Below, piece after piece: positions 50,988 to 60,162 of a DNA stretch of 64,000 bases. Each line of letters begins with the position of its first letter. Within the stretch, counting starts at the first letter, position 1. A program made the position numbers and the translations under genes. The DNA is from Lachnospiraceae bacterium (GTDB lineage: Bacteria > Bacillota > Clostridia > Lachnospirales > Lachnospiraceae). The stretch is from assembly GCA_902363835.1 (NCBI GenBank), contig CABJBM010000010.1, forward strand, positions 133,448 through 197,447, written 5' to 3'. The notes under the pieces were generated by a model that saw only the letters and a list, made by a program, of their open reading frames with translations, had not been told where the DNA came from and did not search any database.

Positions 50988-52145
50988 ATGAATAAGAAAG
51001 AAGCCAATGAAATAAAAAAACTTTTTACTCCGGCAAACTGCGCCATCAGCCGTATCTGCGGCTGTTATGTGGACGCGGAAAAGAATAAACGGACGGAGAT
51101 TAAGGAAGCATTTTTATCCCTCCCAGAGGAAGAAGCGTTTAAATATTTCACCATTTTCAGAAGCGCTTTGTCAGGCACCATCGGCAAGAATATGGTCAAT
51201 ATGGAATTTCCCTTACATACAGAAGCAGAAGGAGGAACCCAGAATTTCCTTTTAAAGCTTCGGGACAGCCAGCTAAAGGATGATGTCCTGATCGAGGAGT
51301 TCTACGATAAGGTCATTGCCAGCTATGATTACGGCGAAAATTATTATATCATCCTCATCCATTGTGCCTATGATATTCCGGCAAGGTCCTCGGACGGCCT
51401 GGAAATGTATGATGCCTCTGACTTTGTTTATGAATTCATCCAGTGCACCATTTGCCCGGTAAAGCTGTCAAAGGCAGGCCTTTGCTACAACTCCGAGGCA
51501 AACGTGATTGAAAACCGCAGCAGGGACTGGATCGTGGAGGCTCCTGATACCGGCTTTTTATTTCCGTCTTTTACGGACAGGAATACAGATATCCACAGCC
51601 TTTTATACTATGCTAAAAATCCGGAGCAGATGCCAGAACAGCTGATTGATGAATTGCTTGGCTGTATCATTCCCATGTCAGCCAAGAGTCAGAAGGAAAC
51701 GTTTCAGGCCATTGTGGAAGAAACTTTGGGGGATCACTGTGATTTTGAGACGGTCAAAAGCCTTCATGAGAATTTAAATGAGATTCTGGAGGAAACAAAG
51801 GATGAACCTGCCCCCTTTACCCTGGACAAGTATCAGATGAAACGGCTTTTGGAGAACAATGGGGCCAGCCAGGAAAAGTTAGAAGAATTTGAACAGCGTT
51901 ATGGGGAGAGTGAAGAGCAGTCTGTGCCGCCCTTCCTGGCTTCCAATGTGGTCAATACCAAAAGCTTTGAGATCAAAACCGCGGATGTGAGCATTAAGGT
52001 GGCCCCTGATAAGACCCATCTGGTGGAAAACCGGATGATCGACGGCCGGCCATGTATTGTGATCGGCATCAGCGAGCATGTGGAGATCAACGGGATCACT
52101 GTAAGGCCCATTGGGGCGGAACGGACGGCAGAGCCGGAGGAATAA
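50988..52145 (+). CDS. DUF4317 family protein
   Basis: 385 residues of a soluble protein of unknown function. It starts MNKKEANEIKKLFTPANCAISRICGCYVDAEKNK, here given as the motif ISRICGCYVD, which is typical of the DUF4317 family found in many Lachnospiraceae and related Clostridia. The C-terminal third (DVSIKVAPDKTHLVENRMID) is well conserved in the family. ATG 50988 follows TAGGAGAAGACCGTAGA; an upstream in-frame ATG at 50919 has no site. Its 3' end is three bases from the convergent acyltransferase gene. Confidence 0.85.
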   Translation: MNKKEANEIKKLFTPANCAISRICGCYVDAEKNKRTEIKEAFLSLPEEEAFKYFTIFRSALSGTIGKNMVNMEFPLHTEAEGGTQNFLLKLRDSQLKDDVLIEEFYDKVIASYDYGENYYIILIHCAYDIPARSSDGLEMYDASDFVYEFIQCTICPVKLSKAGLCYNSEANVIENRSRDWIVEAPDTGFLFPSFTDRNTDIHSLLYYAKNPEQMPEQLIDELLGCIIPMSAKSQKETFQAIVEETLGDHCDFETVKSLHENLNEILEETKDEPAPFTLDKYQMKRLLENNGASQEKLEEFEQRYGESEEQSVPPFLASNVVNTKSFEIKTADVSIKVAPDKTHLVENRMIDGRPCIVIGISEHVEINGITVRPIGAERTAEPEE

Positions 52146-52148
52146 AGC

Positions 52149-53309
52149 TTACCGGTTCTTAAATGGACGGGCCAGGCATTTGAAAAGGCTTTGAAGGCAA
52201 AAGACCACGGTCTGATCAAAGACAAAGGCAGCCACTGCCGATAAAACCAGAACCAGGGCAAAGGACAGGAGAGTACTTCCGGCCATTCCAAAGGCTGACC
52301 AGGCAATAGTAAGCCGTTCCCTGACAAAATAGAGAATTGCCCAGTGGACTAAAAGAATGGAATAACTGTACCGGATCAAAAAGCCCATGAGGAGTCCGGG
52401 CTTTGGCAGCCGGTTTTCCAGGGACCGGAGCAAAAGGAAAACAGAGCCTGCTATAAGGCTCATGGCAGGAGCCCCTTTTGCCAATAGAATGGCTTTGTAA
52501 TCAGGTCGTAAGGCGGTGCAGAGAATGGTAAAGAAGCAGGAGGCAATGCCAAGCCCCCACCAGACTTTCCTGTATTTCATGGAAATTGGCTGGGAAAAGT
52601 AATAGCCAAGCAAAAACACTCCTTCCCATGGACTGATCATCAGCTCAAAGTTTAAGGGCAGGCCCATGGCAGGCAGATAAACTGCCAGACAGCCAAAAAC
52701 CAGGATCAGCACAGCCAGCCAATGAACCATGGAACCGGTCAGATGCTTTAAAAGAATGGAAAAAAACGGAGCCAGAATATAGAGGGACAAAATCACATAG
52801 ATCACCCATAAGTGGGGCGCCCAGTCAATGGGACCTGCTGCCATATCCTTTAAGGCTTTTAAGATCCCGTTGGTGAAGCCGGAGTTAAAATACTGGCAGG
52901 AGAGCAGGATATAAATGCAGTAGTAGCAGAAAAAGGGAAGGGCCACCTGAAGGAATCTTTTACAGTAAAAGGCCCCTAATCCCTCTTTTTGCCCTCTTAG
53001 TATTAAGGCTCCGCTGTTCATGATAAACAGGGTGTTGCAGACCAAAAGGATGGAGGAAAGGGATTGTACCCCCACCCAGGCCCTTGTTCCTTCCGTAAGC
53101 CTGGCCGTGGAAACATCAAGGCAGTGGACTAAAATCACAAAAAGGGCGGCTGTCAGGCGTATGTAATCTAAGTAGAGGATCCTGCTTTTCCCGGCGTCAT
53201 TTCCTAAAAACAGATGTTTTAAGTAATCTCTGTCCCCAAACAGCCGCCTTATATGGAGGCAGCAGGAAATTGCCGTAAAAGCCAGTATTGTCAGGTGTAA
53301 TTTTCCCAT
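52149..53309 (-). CDS. Membrane acyltransferase (acyltransferase 3 family)
   Basis: 386 residues with about ten membrane helices, of the acyltransferase-3/OafA family (YLDYIRLTAALFVILVHC near the N-terminus contains the conserved Arg and His; NTLFIMNSGALIL follows). Such proteins add acetyl groups to cell-surface polysaccharides or lipids. ATG 53309 is chosen because AAAGG lies ten bases upstream; an ATG at 53318 is too close to it, and a longer frame to 53375 begins within the -35 box. It is monocistronic and divergent from the FokI-like gene. Confidence 0.85.
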   Translation of the reverse strand: MGKLHLTILAFTAISCCLHIRRLFGDRDYLKHLFLGNDAGKSRILYLDYIRLTAALFVILVHCLDVSTARLTEGTRAWVGVQSLSSILLVCNTLFIMNSGALILRGQKEGLGAFYCKRFLQVALPFFCYYCIYILLSCQYFNSGFTNGILKALKDMAAGPIDWAPHLWVIYVILSLYILAPFFSILLKHLTGSMVHWLAVLILVFGCLAVYLPAMGLPLNFELMISPWEGVFLLGYYFSQPISMKYRKVWWGLGIASCFFTILCTALRPDYKAILLAKGAPAMSLIAGSVFLLLRSLENRLPKPGLLMGFLIRYSYSILLVHWAILYFVRERLTIAWSAFGMAGSTLLSFALVLVLSAVAAFVFDQTVVFCLQSLFKCLARPFKNR

Positions 53310-53346
53310 AATCTCCATTCCTTTCCCATTTTCTGAGATTTTAACC

Positions 53347-53375
53347 ATTATATCACAGGAAGCCAGCCATAACAA
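53347..53375 (-). promoter_or_regulatory. Acyltransferase promoter
   Basis: On the minus strand TTGTTA (53375-53370) and TATAAT (53352-53347) are separated by 17 bp, 38 bases before the start codon. Confidence 0.65.
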
Positions 53376-53429
53376 ACCAAACCCTGTGATCCTTCCATGG
53401 AAAATCCCATAGTCAATTTTTGGAGGCTA

Positions 53430-53438
53430 TGCTATACT
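53430..53438 (+). promoter_or_regulatory. Extended -10 promoter of FokI-like gene
   Basis: TGC-TATACT (53430-53438) has the TGn extension and no good -35 at 17 bp. The predicted start is about 95 bases before the GTG start codon. No control-protein box was recognised. Confidence 0.45.
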
Positions 53439-53538
53439 TAAGAAAACACCCTGCGGATACACCTTTAAACCCGGTGAAGCGGGACTGTGCCCAAAGAACA
53501 CGGGCGGGAAAAAAGAAAAACACAGAGAGGAAATAACA

Positions 53539-55272
53539 GTGGCAGATCGGACATTTGGCTGGGTACAAGAGGCATATACCCTGGAAAATTTAAAAAATGT
53601 GGTATCCGCGTTTGTGCCGGATTCAGAGATCAACAAAATCCTGCGCATGGATAAGATCCCCAGGCTCATATCAGAAAAAGACGGGAGAGATGAGTTTATA
53701 AAGGAGCTGAGCGGCGAGGAGATTTCCATCCCCTATACCCATTTAAAGGGAAAGGGGACTCCTGTTGGTTATACAAGGAGCAATGCCCCCTGTTCCGGGA
53801 TCATCCAGGCAGTCCTTCCGGGACAGCGGAAGGAATACCAAAGCGACTGGCCTGCAGATTCTTTTCTAAGATGGGCGGTCAGCATTGGTTTTCTTCATTA
53901 CAGCCGGAAGCAGGATGCCTGTTCCTTATCCCCCCTTGGGCGCCAATATGCGGATGCGCCGGAGAAAAGTGAAGAGGAGGCTTTTGCATTAAAGACCGCA
54001 TTTCTTTCCTATCCTCCCGTATGCAGAGTATTATCCCTTTTAGGGGAAGAAGGGCATTTGACAAAGTTTGAAATCGGGGCAAGGCTTGGCTTTATCGGTG
54101 AGGCAGGCTTTACTTCCATTCCCCAGTACATGATCCTCCAGGGGCTGTGGGAAGCGGAAACCAGGGAAGATAAGACAAAGCTTCTTCAGGATACGGAAGG
54201 CACCAGTGATAAATACGTCCGGACCATTTGCAGCTGGCTTCTGCAGATGGGCTGGGTCAGCAAGGTGCCAAAGGAAGTAACCGTTTCCATAGGAGGCCGG
54301 GCGTATACCGGAACCATCCCCCAGTCTTACCAGCTGACTCTAAAGGGCAGGACCATATTAAAGCATGTGACAGGAGTGTCCAGATTTTCCAGGATCCCAA
54401 AGCGGGTGATGTGGGATATGCTGGCAACCAAGGTGGCTGACCGGGAATATCTGCGCAGCAGAAGGACCCATATCATAAAATATCTGGAAGGTTCCTACCG
54501 CTCTCCTTTGCAGGTAAAGGAGCATTTAAAGAGCATTGGCATGGACGAAGAAGAAGAGACCATCCTGGATGACATCCGAAGCTTTGAAAATATTGGCCTT
54601 CAAGTGAAAAAGACCGGAAATACCTATCGGATCATGGAGGAAATAACCGGCCTTGAACTGCCTGCCGCAAACCTTGGGCAGGCCCCGGTGAAATCAGAGG
54701 TGTCCTTGTGCAAGGATTATTTAAGATCCCATTTGACCCATGTTGACCATAAGTATCTGGTCCTTTTGGATCTGGGATTTGACGGTACTTCTGACAGGGA
54801 TTATGAGATACAGACGGCCCAGCTTCTGACCTCTGAGCTGGATTTTAAGGGAGCCAGGCTTGGGGATACGAGAAAACCGGATGTGTGCGTGTATTATGGG
54901 GAAGACGGGCTGATCATTGATAATAAGGCTTATGGAAAGGGGTATTCCCTTCCCATTAAGCAAGCTGACGAAATGTACCGCTACATAGAAGAAAATAAGG
55001 AACGGAATGTGAAGCTCAATCCAAACAAATGGTGGGAGATTTTTGATGAAGGTGTGATCCGTTATCGCTTTGCTTTTGTTTCAGGGGCATTTACCGGCGG
55101 ATTTAAGGAAAGACTTGATAACATCCGGATGCGTTCGGGAATCTGCGGAGCAGCAGTCAATTCCATGAATCTTCTTTTGATGGCGGAAGAACTGAAGTCC
55201 GGACGGCTGAGCTACAAAGAATGTTTTGAACTTTTTGACTGCAATGATGAGATTGAGTTTCAATGTTCTTAA
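53539..55272 (+). CDS. FokI-like type IIS restriction endonuclease
   Basis: 577 residues, matching FokI (579-583) along its full length. The N-terminal recognition part begins RTFGWVQ and has FLRWA, FLSYPPVCR, HLTKFEIGARLGF and GEAGFTS; the D2-like part has PKRVMWDMLATKV. The C-terminal cleavage domain keeps RKPD (Asp448), IDNKAYGKGYSLP (Asp461, Lys463) and ADEMYRY, so D...D-x-K is intact. FokI recognises GGATG and cuts 9/13 bases away; the site of this enzyme is unknown. GTG start after AGAGGAAATAACA. No methyltransferase gene is present in this window, which is unusual for a type IIS system. The Crp/Fnr gene starts 20 bases after its stop. Confidence 0.93.
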   Translation: MADRTFGWVQEAYTLENLKNVVSAFVPDSEINKILRMDKIPRLISEKDGRDEFIKELSGEEISIPYTHLKGKGTPVGYTRSNAPCSGIIQAVLPGQRKEYQSDWPADSFLRWAVSIGFLHYSRKQDACSLSPLGRQYADAPEKSEEEAFALKTAFLSYPPVCRVLSLLGEEGHLTKFEIGARLGFIGEAGFTSIPQYMILQGLWEAETREDKTKLLQDTEGTSDKYVRTICSWLLQMGWVSKVPKEVTVSIGGRAYTGTIPQSYQLTLKGRTILKHVTGVSRFSRIPKRVMWDMLATKVADREYLRSRRTHIIKYLEGSYRSPLQVKEHLKSIGMDEEEETILDDIRSFENIGLQVKKTGNTYRIMEEITGLELPAANLGQAPVKSEVSLCKDYLRSHLTHVDHKYLVLLDLGFDGTSDRDYEIQTAQLLTSELDFKGARLGDTRKPDVCVYYGEDGLIIDNKAYGKGYSLPIKQADEMYRYIEENKERNVKLNPNKWWEIFDEGVIRYRFAFVSGAFTGGFKERLDNIRMRSGICGAAVNSMNLLLMAEELKSGRLSYKECFELFDCNDEIEFQCS

Positions 55273-55292
55273 GCATATGGAGGTTTGATGAT

Positions 55293-55961
55293 ATGGTATT
55301 AGGTGAATACCTTCCTTTCTGGAATAAGCTGACGGAGAAACAGAGAATGCTCTTAAAAGAAAATGCCAGGGAAGTCAGATTTGAAAAGGGCGTGCTGGTC
55401 CACGGCGGAGCTGACGGCTGCAGCGGGCTTTTGCTTGTGACCGAAGGGCAGCTGAGGGTTTTCATGATATCCGATGAAGGACGGGAGCTGACGCTTTACC
55501 GTTTGCTTGAACGGGATATTTGTCTTTTTTCCGGTCCCTGCATGGTGAAAAACATCCAGTTTGATGTGACGGTGGAAGCGGAGCAGGACTCTGTGGTTTC
55601 AGTGGTGCCGCCGGAGGTTTACAAGAGTCTGATGGAACAGTCGGCGGTTGTCTCCAATTTTACCAATGAGCTGATGGCCTCCCGGTTTTCTGATGTTATG
55701 TGGCTGATGGATCAGGTCTTAAATAAAAAAATGGATGGCCGATTGGCCGCCTTTCTTCTGGAAGAGGGCAGGCTTACGGGTTCCATGGAGCTTTCCATTA
55801 CCCACGAGCAGATCGCCCACCACCTGGGAACGGCAAGAGAAGTGGTGACCAGGCTTTTGCGGCTGTTCCAGGCAGACCATCTGGTGAGGATCACAAGAGG
55901 AAGCGTGGAGCTGCTTGATGAAAAAGGCCTTGAGCTGCTGGCTGTGGACAGCCTGAGATAG
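55293..55961 (+). CDS. Crp/Fnr family transcriptional regulator
   Basis: 222 residues: cyclic-nucleotide-type barrel (residues about 20-130), dimer helix, Crp helix-turn-helix ITHEQIAHHLGTAREVVTRLL. GGAGG lies nine bases before ATG 55293; a longer in-frame start at 55263 is inside the endonuclease gene. There is no cysteine cluster of the Fnr type at the N-terminus. A SulP transporter gene follows 112 bases later, so an effect on anion transport is possible, though it could also act elsewhere. Spacing to the endonuclease gene suggests co-transcription. Confidence 0.88.
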   Translation: MVLGEYLPFWNKLTEKQRMLLKENAREVRFEKGVLVHGGADGCSGLLLVTEGQLRVFMISDEGRELTLYRLLERDICLFSGPCMVKNIQFDVTVEAEQDSVVSVVPPEVYKSLMEQSAVVSNFTNELMASRFSDVMWLMDQVLNKKMDGRLAAFLLEEGRLTGSMELSITHEQIAHHLGTAREVVTRLLRLFQADHLVRITRGSVELLDEKGLELLAVDSLR

Positions 55962-56073
55962 AAATTCTTGTATTATTTAAAGAACATGGGAAATTCCCTT
56001 GCATTCTTTTCTTTTCACAGCTATATTAAAAAAAGTTTATAAAAAATTTATAATATACAAAGGAACAGAAAAG

Positions 56074-57714
56074 ATGAAAGATATTATCCCCCAGTTATTT
56101 TTATCAATGAAGTTTTACACAAGGGAGCAGTTAATAAAGGATGTGATTTCCGGAATCATTGTGGCGATCATTGCCCTGCCCCTATCCATCGCTCTTGCCC
56201 TTGCTTCCGGCGTAACGCCGGAGCAGGGGCTTTATACCGCCATTGTGGCAGGCTTTGTGATCTCCTTTTTAGGCGGAAGCAAGGTGCAGATCGCAGGGCC
56301 TACGGCAGCATTTGCCTCCATTGTAGCAGGTATCGTCTTAAAACACGGACTTGACGGTCTGGCTGCCGCAACCATCATGGCCGGGATCATCCTGATCATT
56401 ATGGGATTATTACGCTTGGGAAGCCTGATACGTTTCATCCCTTATACCATTACCACCGGCTTTACCACAGGAATTGCGGTGACTATTTTTATCGGCCAGA
56501 TAAAGGATTTTCTTGGACTGACCTTTGAAAAGGCGCCGGTGGAAACCATGGAAAAGCTGGAGCAGGTAATTAGCTGTATGGGAACCATTAATCCCATAGC
56601 ACTGGTTGTCGGTATGATCGCCCTTGCCGTACTCGTGGTCTGGCCAAAGTATTTTAAAAAGGTGCCCCCGTCTTTGATCGCGGTCATTCTTACTGCCGTT
56701 TTGGTAAAGGCGCTGGATCTTCCGGTCAATACCATTGGGGATCTGTATACCATTTCTCCTAGCCTTCCGGCTCTGCACATTCCAAAACTGTCCTTTTCCA
56801 TGATGCAGAAGGTCATGCCGGATGCAGTGACCATTGCCCTGCTGGCTGCAATTGAATCCCTGCTGTCCTGTGTGGTGGCTGACGGCATGATTGGCAGCAG
56901 GCACAATTCCAACATGGAACTGATTGCCCAGGGCGTGGGAAATACCTGTTCCGCTTTGTTTGGAGGAATCCCGGCTACAGGGGCCATTGCGCGGACGGCA
57001 GCTAACGTGAAGAACGGGGGAAGGACCCCTGTGGCAGGGATGGTTCATGCAGTGATTCTTCTGCTGATCCTCATATTTCTCATGCCTTATGCAGCGCTCA
57101 TCCCAATGCCTGCCATTGCTGCCATCCTGTTTATGGTTGCCTATAATATGAGCGAGTGGAGAGAGTTTGTTTCCATTGTAAGGACTTCTCCTAAAAGCGA
57201 TTGGTCAGTGCTTTTGGTTACCTTTGTACTGACTGTGGTATTTGATCTGGTCATGGCCATTGGGATTGGCCTGATATTTGCCTCCCTGCTGTTTATGAAA
57301 CGAATGGCTGATGTGGCCGAGGTAAATGGCTGGAAGTATCTGGAGGACGGAAAAGAGGATCCTGACAAAGACTCCGTTGATTTAAAGCCTGTCCCAAGGC
57401 ATGTGGCCGTATTTGAGATCAATGGCCCCATGTTTTTTGGAGCCGCCGATAAAATATCCAAGGTAATTTTGGAAGAAGGGAAGCGTGTGCTGATCCTTCG
57501 GATGCGGAGCGTTCCGGCCATGGATGCCACCGCCTTAAAAAGCTTAAGAAAGCTTTACTACAATTTGAAACGAAAAAATGTCATACTGGTATTGTCCCAT
57601 GTAAATGAACAGCCCATGTCCATGATGGAAAAGGCTGGGTTTTTAGATGATATGGGAAGGGAGAATCTTGTGGGATGCATTGATGATGCATTGATGCGGG
57701 CTTCTGCGTTATAA
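56074..57714 (+). CDS. SulP family anion transporter with STAS domain
   Basis: 546 residues. Ten or more membrane helices with family motifs VAIIALPLSIALALASGVTP (near residue 31) and IAGPTAAFASI, then a cytoplasmic STAS domain (residues about 440-546; MFFGAADKISKVI, LRMRSVPAMDATALKSL). SulP proteins carry sulfate, bicarbonate or dicarboxylates. AAAGGAACAGAAAAG precedes ATG 56074; an upstream in-frame ATG at 55999 has no site. Substrate unknown; the STAS domain is thought to regulate transport. Confidence 0.92.
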   Translation: MKDIIPQLFLSMKFYTREQLIKDVISGIIVAIIALPLSIALALASGVTPEQGLYTAIVAGFVISFLGGSKVQIAGPTAAFASIVAGIVLKHGLDGLAAATIMAGIILIIMGLLRLGSLIRFIPYTITTGFTTGIAVTIFIGQIKDFLGLTFEKAPVETMEKLEQVISCMGTINPIALVVGMIALAVLVVWPKYFKKVPPSLIAVILTAVLVKALDLPVNTIGDLYTISPSLPALHIPKLSFSMMQKVMPDAVTIALLAAIESLLSCVVADGMIGSRHNSNMELIAQGVGNTCSALFGGIPATGAIARTAANVKNGGRTPVAGMVHAVILLLILIFLMPYAALIPMPAIAAILFMVAYNMSEWREFVSIVRTSPKSDWSVLLVTFVLTVVFDLVMAIGIGLIFASLLFMKRMADVAEVNGWKYLEDGKEDPDKDSVDLKPVPRHVAVFEINGPMFFGAADKISKVILEEGKRVLILRMRSVPAMDATALKSLRKLYYNLKRKNVILVLSHVNEQPMSMMEKAGFLDDMGRENLVGCIDDALMRASAL

Positions 57715-57909
57715 AACCCATCAGCCGGAAAACAGGCCGTAAGCGGTCAGAGAAAAGGGAATTCTCTGGCTTCTTATGGCTTTTCTGTTTTCCATCAGCC
57801 GTTTTAATCACATCTTTGATAAGGAAATAATGCATGTCAAGTAATTCAGAATCAGCCATACCTTTCACGAATAAGGAAACAATGGCTTTCAAAAAAATAA
57901 AATAAGTAA
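57715..57909 (+). other. Intergenic region after SulP gene
   Basis: About 195 bases with small hairpins (CAGAGAA...TTCTCTG near 57748) but no clear terminator or gene. A minus-strand frame (57581-57892) covers it but has no ribosome site and overlaps SulP. Confidence 0.35.
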
Positions 57910-57938
57910 TTGTTAGTTCCCGGAATGGATGATAGAAT
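57910..57938 (+). promoter_or_regulatory. Promoter of PRD-type regulator gene
   Basis: TTGTTA (57910-57915), 17-bp spacer, TAGAAT (57933-57938). It leaves a leader of about 185 bases, with the hairpin CTGCCC/GGGCAG (58011-58035), before the regulator start codon. Confidence 0.5.
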
Positions 57939-58127
57939 CAATACAGGCAGGTTTTGGTTTATGTAATTGTTTGGGTTTCATCGCTTAACAATGTACGATA
58001 AACTCAAAAACTGCCCTGTTTATTTTATGGGGCAGTCGAAGTACAGAGAAAATGCCGGCAATAAAACAGAAATACGGGAAGGAAAGGTTTTGACGCAGAT
58101 ACAAGGGTCATCCTCTAAGGTGGTTTT

Positions 58128-60011
58128 ATGCTTGATTGCAGCTTCAAGGAAATCAGTATTTTAAACATGCTTTTGGAAAACAGTTATGTGGAAAATGAGA
58201 AGATCATGGAAATGTTCGATATTTCCCTGCGCACGGTACAAATAGAAATAGCGTCCTTAAATGATAAGCTGAAACAATACGGAAAATCCAATGTCAGGAT
58301 ACGAAACAAAAGGGGAAAGGGATATTTTCTGGAGTATCTTCCTGAGGACAGGACCTGGATTGATGAGCTGAAACGTTCCTGCTACGGCTATCTGAATCTA
58401 TCCTTAAACCGGCTTCTGGGCCGTAAGGATAGGGTACAGCATATCATCCGCCGCCTTGTGTCCTCAATCAACGGCATAAAGGCAGAAGAGCTGGCCAATA
58501 TGCTTAACATAAGCCTTGCGACTCTGAATAAGGATATGAGAGCCGTAAGAAAATACCTGCTGCTGTATCAGATACAGATTGTTTCCATCCCTTATCACGG
58601 AATGAAGGTGACCGGAGAAGAGCTTGCCATCCGTTCCTGTCTGATGGATTTTTGCGATATTTATCATGATTCCCAGCAGAGCATCTTTCTTTTTCACTGT
58701 TTAAAAGAGTACGGAATTACCCTGGAGAACATCAGGAAGAACATGGAAATGCTGAAACAGGTTTTATATGAAACCGGGTACCGGGTGCCTGATACTGGAT
58801 TTCACAGGCTGGTTCTTTACCTGGCGGTTTTGCCCTTAAGATCAGGCTGTAAAACGATGAAGGCACAGGATTTTCCGCCTCAGATTGAAGAACTGAAGGA
58901 ATTTTCTGTAGGACAAAAGATTTTGGGAGAGGGCAGGGAGCCTGCCGAGTACTATTACATGGCTCTTTTTCTTTTGAGCAACCGGGAATTGTTTGAAGAC
59001 GGGGCAGGGGAAAGCTATGAGAAAATAGTGCCCGAGGGTCTGGAAATCTATAAAAAGGTCATGAAATTTTTAAAGGACAGCATATTTTTGGACCTCACTC
59101 CCTATAAAGAGGTCAGTGACCACCTTCTCCTGTTCTTTTACAAATGGCGGCTGAGGAACCGGTTGGGCATTGTGGAGCTGGAATATCCCTATTTCATAAA
59201 ATCCAGAACCAACCGGATGATCTCCTCCCAGGCCCTGGCAAATTATATTTACAATGAGCTTCCGGGGCACAGAACCGATGAGATACAGGACATGATGTAC
59301 TATGAGCTGATCATTCTGATCTATAATCTCGTTTACCGCATCCGGAACCGGTATGAGCCTACCAATGTCATTCTGATCAATGAAATAGGAAGGGCAGCGG
59401 ATTCCACGATCATAAGGAGGCTGGGGTTAAATGCGGATGAATTGAATATTCATTTTCATTCCCATTATTTATACGAGACCGGGGAACTGGATTACTCAAA
59501 GTATGATTACGTTTTTTTGCCCTTTGGGATGAAATTCAAGCCGGATTATTTTCCTATTCCTATTTATTATTACGATTTTTTCAGTAAGTTCTCTTATGAT
59601 CTTTGGGCCAAGGTTATTTCAAAGAAGAGAAAGGTGGGAGCCATTTTAAATTACATGGGATCCCCTGATATGGTGGTGCTGGACTGCGGAATAGAAAACC
59701 TGGCAGAAACGATTGCAGAATATTTCTGGCGGGAAAATATGGTTCCCGGCTATACGAAGCTGGGGTTTTACAAATTAATGCACAGCGCCATTTACCATAC
59801 GGATTATGTTGCTGAGGAAAAGAAAAAGTACATCAATATTTTTACGGGAGCCGAGCCTCATCAGCAGTATTATATCTTCTGCCTGCAAGAGGAGGTCTTG
59901 TTAAATGGAGGGGCAATAAAGGAGATTCATTTCATTCTTTTAGACTTAAGAAAAGGGCTGGTGGAAGTGAAGAACGGGGATTCTGAGCTGCGCCACCATA
60001 TTGACGGCTGA
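58128..60011 (+). CDS. PTS-linked transcriptional regulator, BglG/MtlR-like
   Basis: 627 residues. The N-terminus has two winged helix-turn-helix segments (NEKIMEMFDISLRTVQIEIASL and ELANMLNISLATLNKDMRAV), then two helical regions that look like diverged PRDs (residues about 170-400), and a C-terminal part resembling PTS EIIB-like (VILINEIGRAAD) and a region of unknown type. No EIIA motif was found. Such regulators control PTS operons by PTS-dependent phosphorylation. The mannose-type PTS genes start 152 bases downstream. AAGGTGGTTTT precedes the ATG. Confidence 0.75.
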   Translation: MLDCSFKEISILNMLLENSYVENEKIMEMFDISLRTVQIEIASLNDKLKQYGKSNVRIRNKRGKGYFLEYLPEDRTWIDELKRSCYGYLNLSLNRLLGRKDRVQHIIRRLVSSINGIKAEELANMLNISLATLNKDMRAVRKYLLLYQIQIVSIPYHGMKVTGEELAIRSCLMDFCDIYHDSQQSIFLFHCLKEYGITLENIRKNMEMLKQVLYETGYRVPDTGFHRLVLYLAVLPLRSGCKTMKAQDFPPQIEELKEFSVGQKILGEGREPAEYYYMALFLLSNRELFEDGAGESYEKIVPEGLEIYKKVMKFLKDSIFLDLTPYKEVSDHLLLFFYKWRLRNRLGIVELEYPYFIKSRTNRMISSQALANYIYNELPGHRTDEIQDMMYYELIILIYNLVYRIRNRYEPTNVILINEIGRAADSTIIRRLGLNADELNIHFHSHYLYETGELDYSKYDYVFLPFGMKFKPDYFPIPIYYYDFFSKFSYDLWAKVISKKRKVGAILNYMGSPDMVVLDCGIENLAETIAEYFWRENMVPGYTKLGFYKLMHSAIYHTDYVAEEKKKYINIFTGAEPHQQYYIFCLQEEVLLNGGAIKEIHFILLDLRKGLVEVKNGDSELRHHIDG

Positions 60012-60039
60012 TCCCAGCAGCCATATCTTTTCCTATTTT

Positions 60040-60059
60040 TTTGCGCAATAAGGCGCAAA
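60040..60059. promoter_or_regulatory. Palindrome upstream of mannose-type PTS operon
   Basis: TTTGCGC-AATAAG-GCGCAAA, seven-base perfect arms, with a further half-site-like TTTGTGCGCG at about 60074. Located before the PTS promoter, so it is a candidate activator site for the regulator encoded upstream. Confidence 0.5.
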
Positions 60060-60103
60060 TATTTCCTGCTAAATTTGTGCGCGTTCAGTGATGAAAGTAA
60101 ACG

Positions 60104-60132
60104 TTGAGGTGAGGGAGGTTTTGTGATATTTT
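60104..60132 (+). promoter_or_regulatory. Promoter of mannose-type PTS operon
   Basis: TTGAGG (60104-60109), 17-bp spacer, TATTTT (60127-60132). Both boxes are weak, which fits activation by the upstream regulator. Confidence 0.45.
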
Positions 60133-60162
60133 TTGTATATCAAACAAAGGGGGTTTACAATT

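Noticed and set aside
57581..57892. 103-residue minus-strand frame after the SulP gene
   Set aside because: TTG start without a ribosome site and overlap with the SulP coding region.
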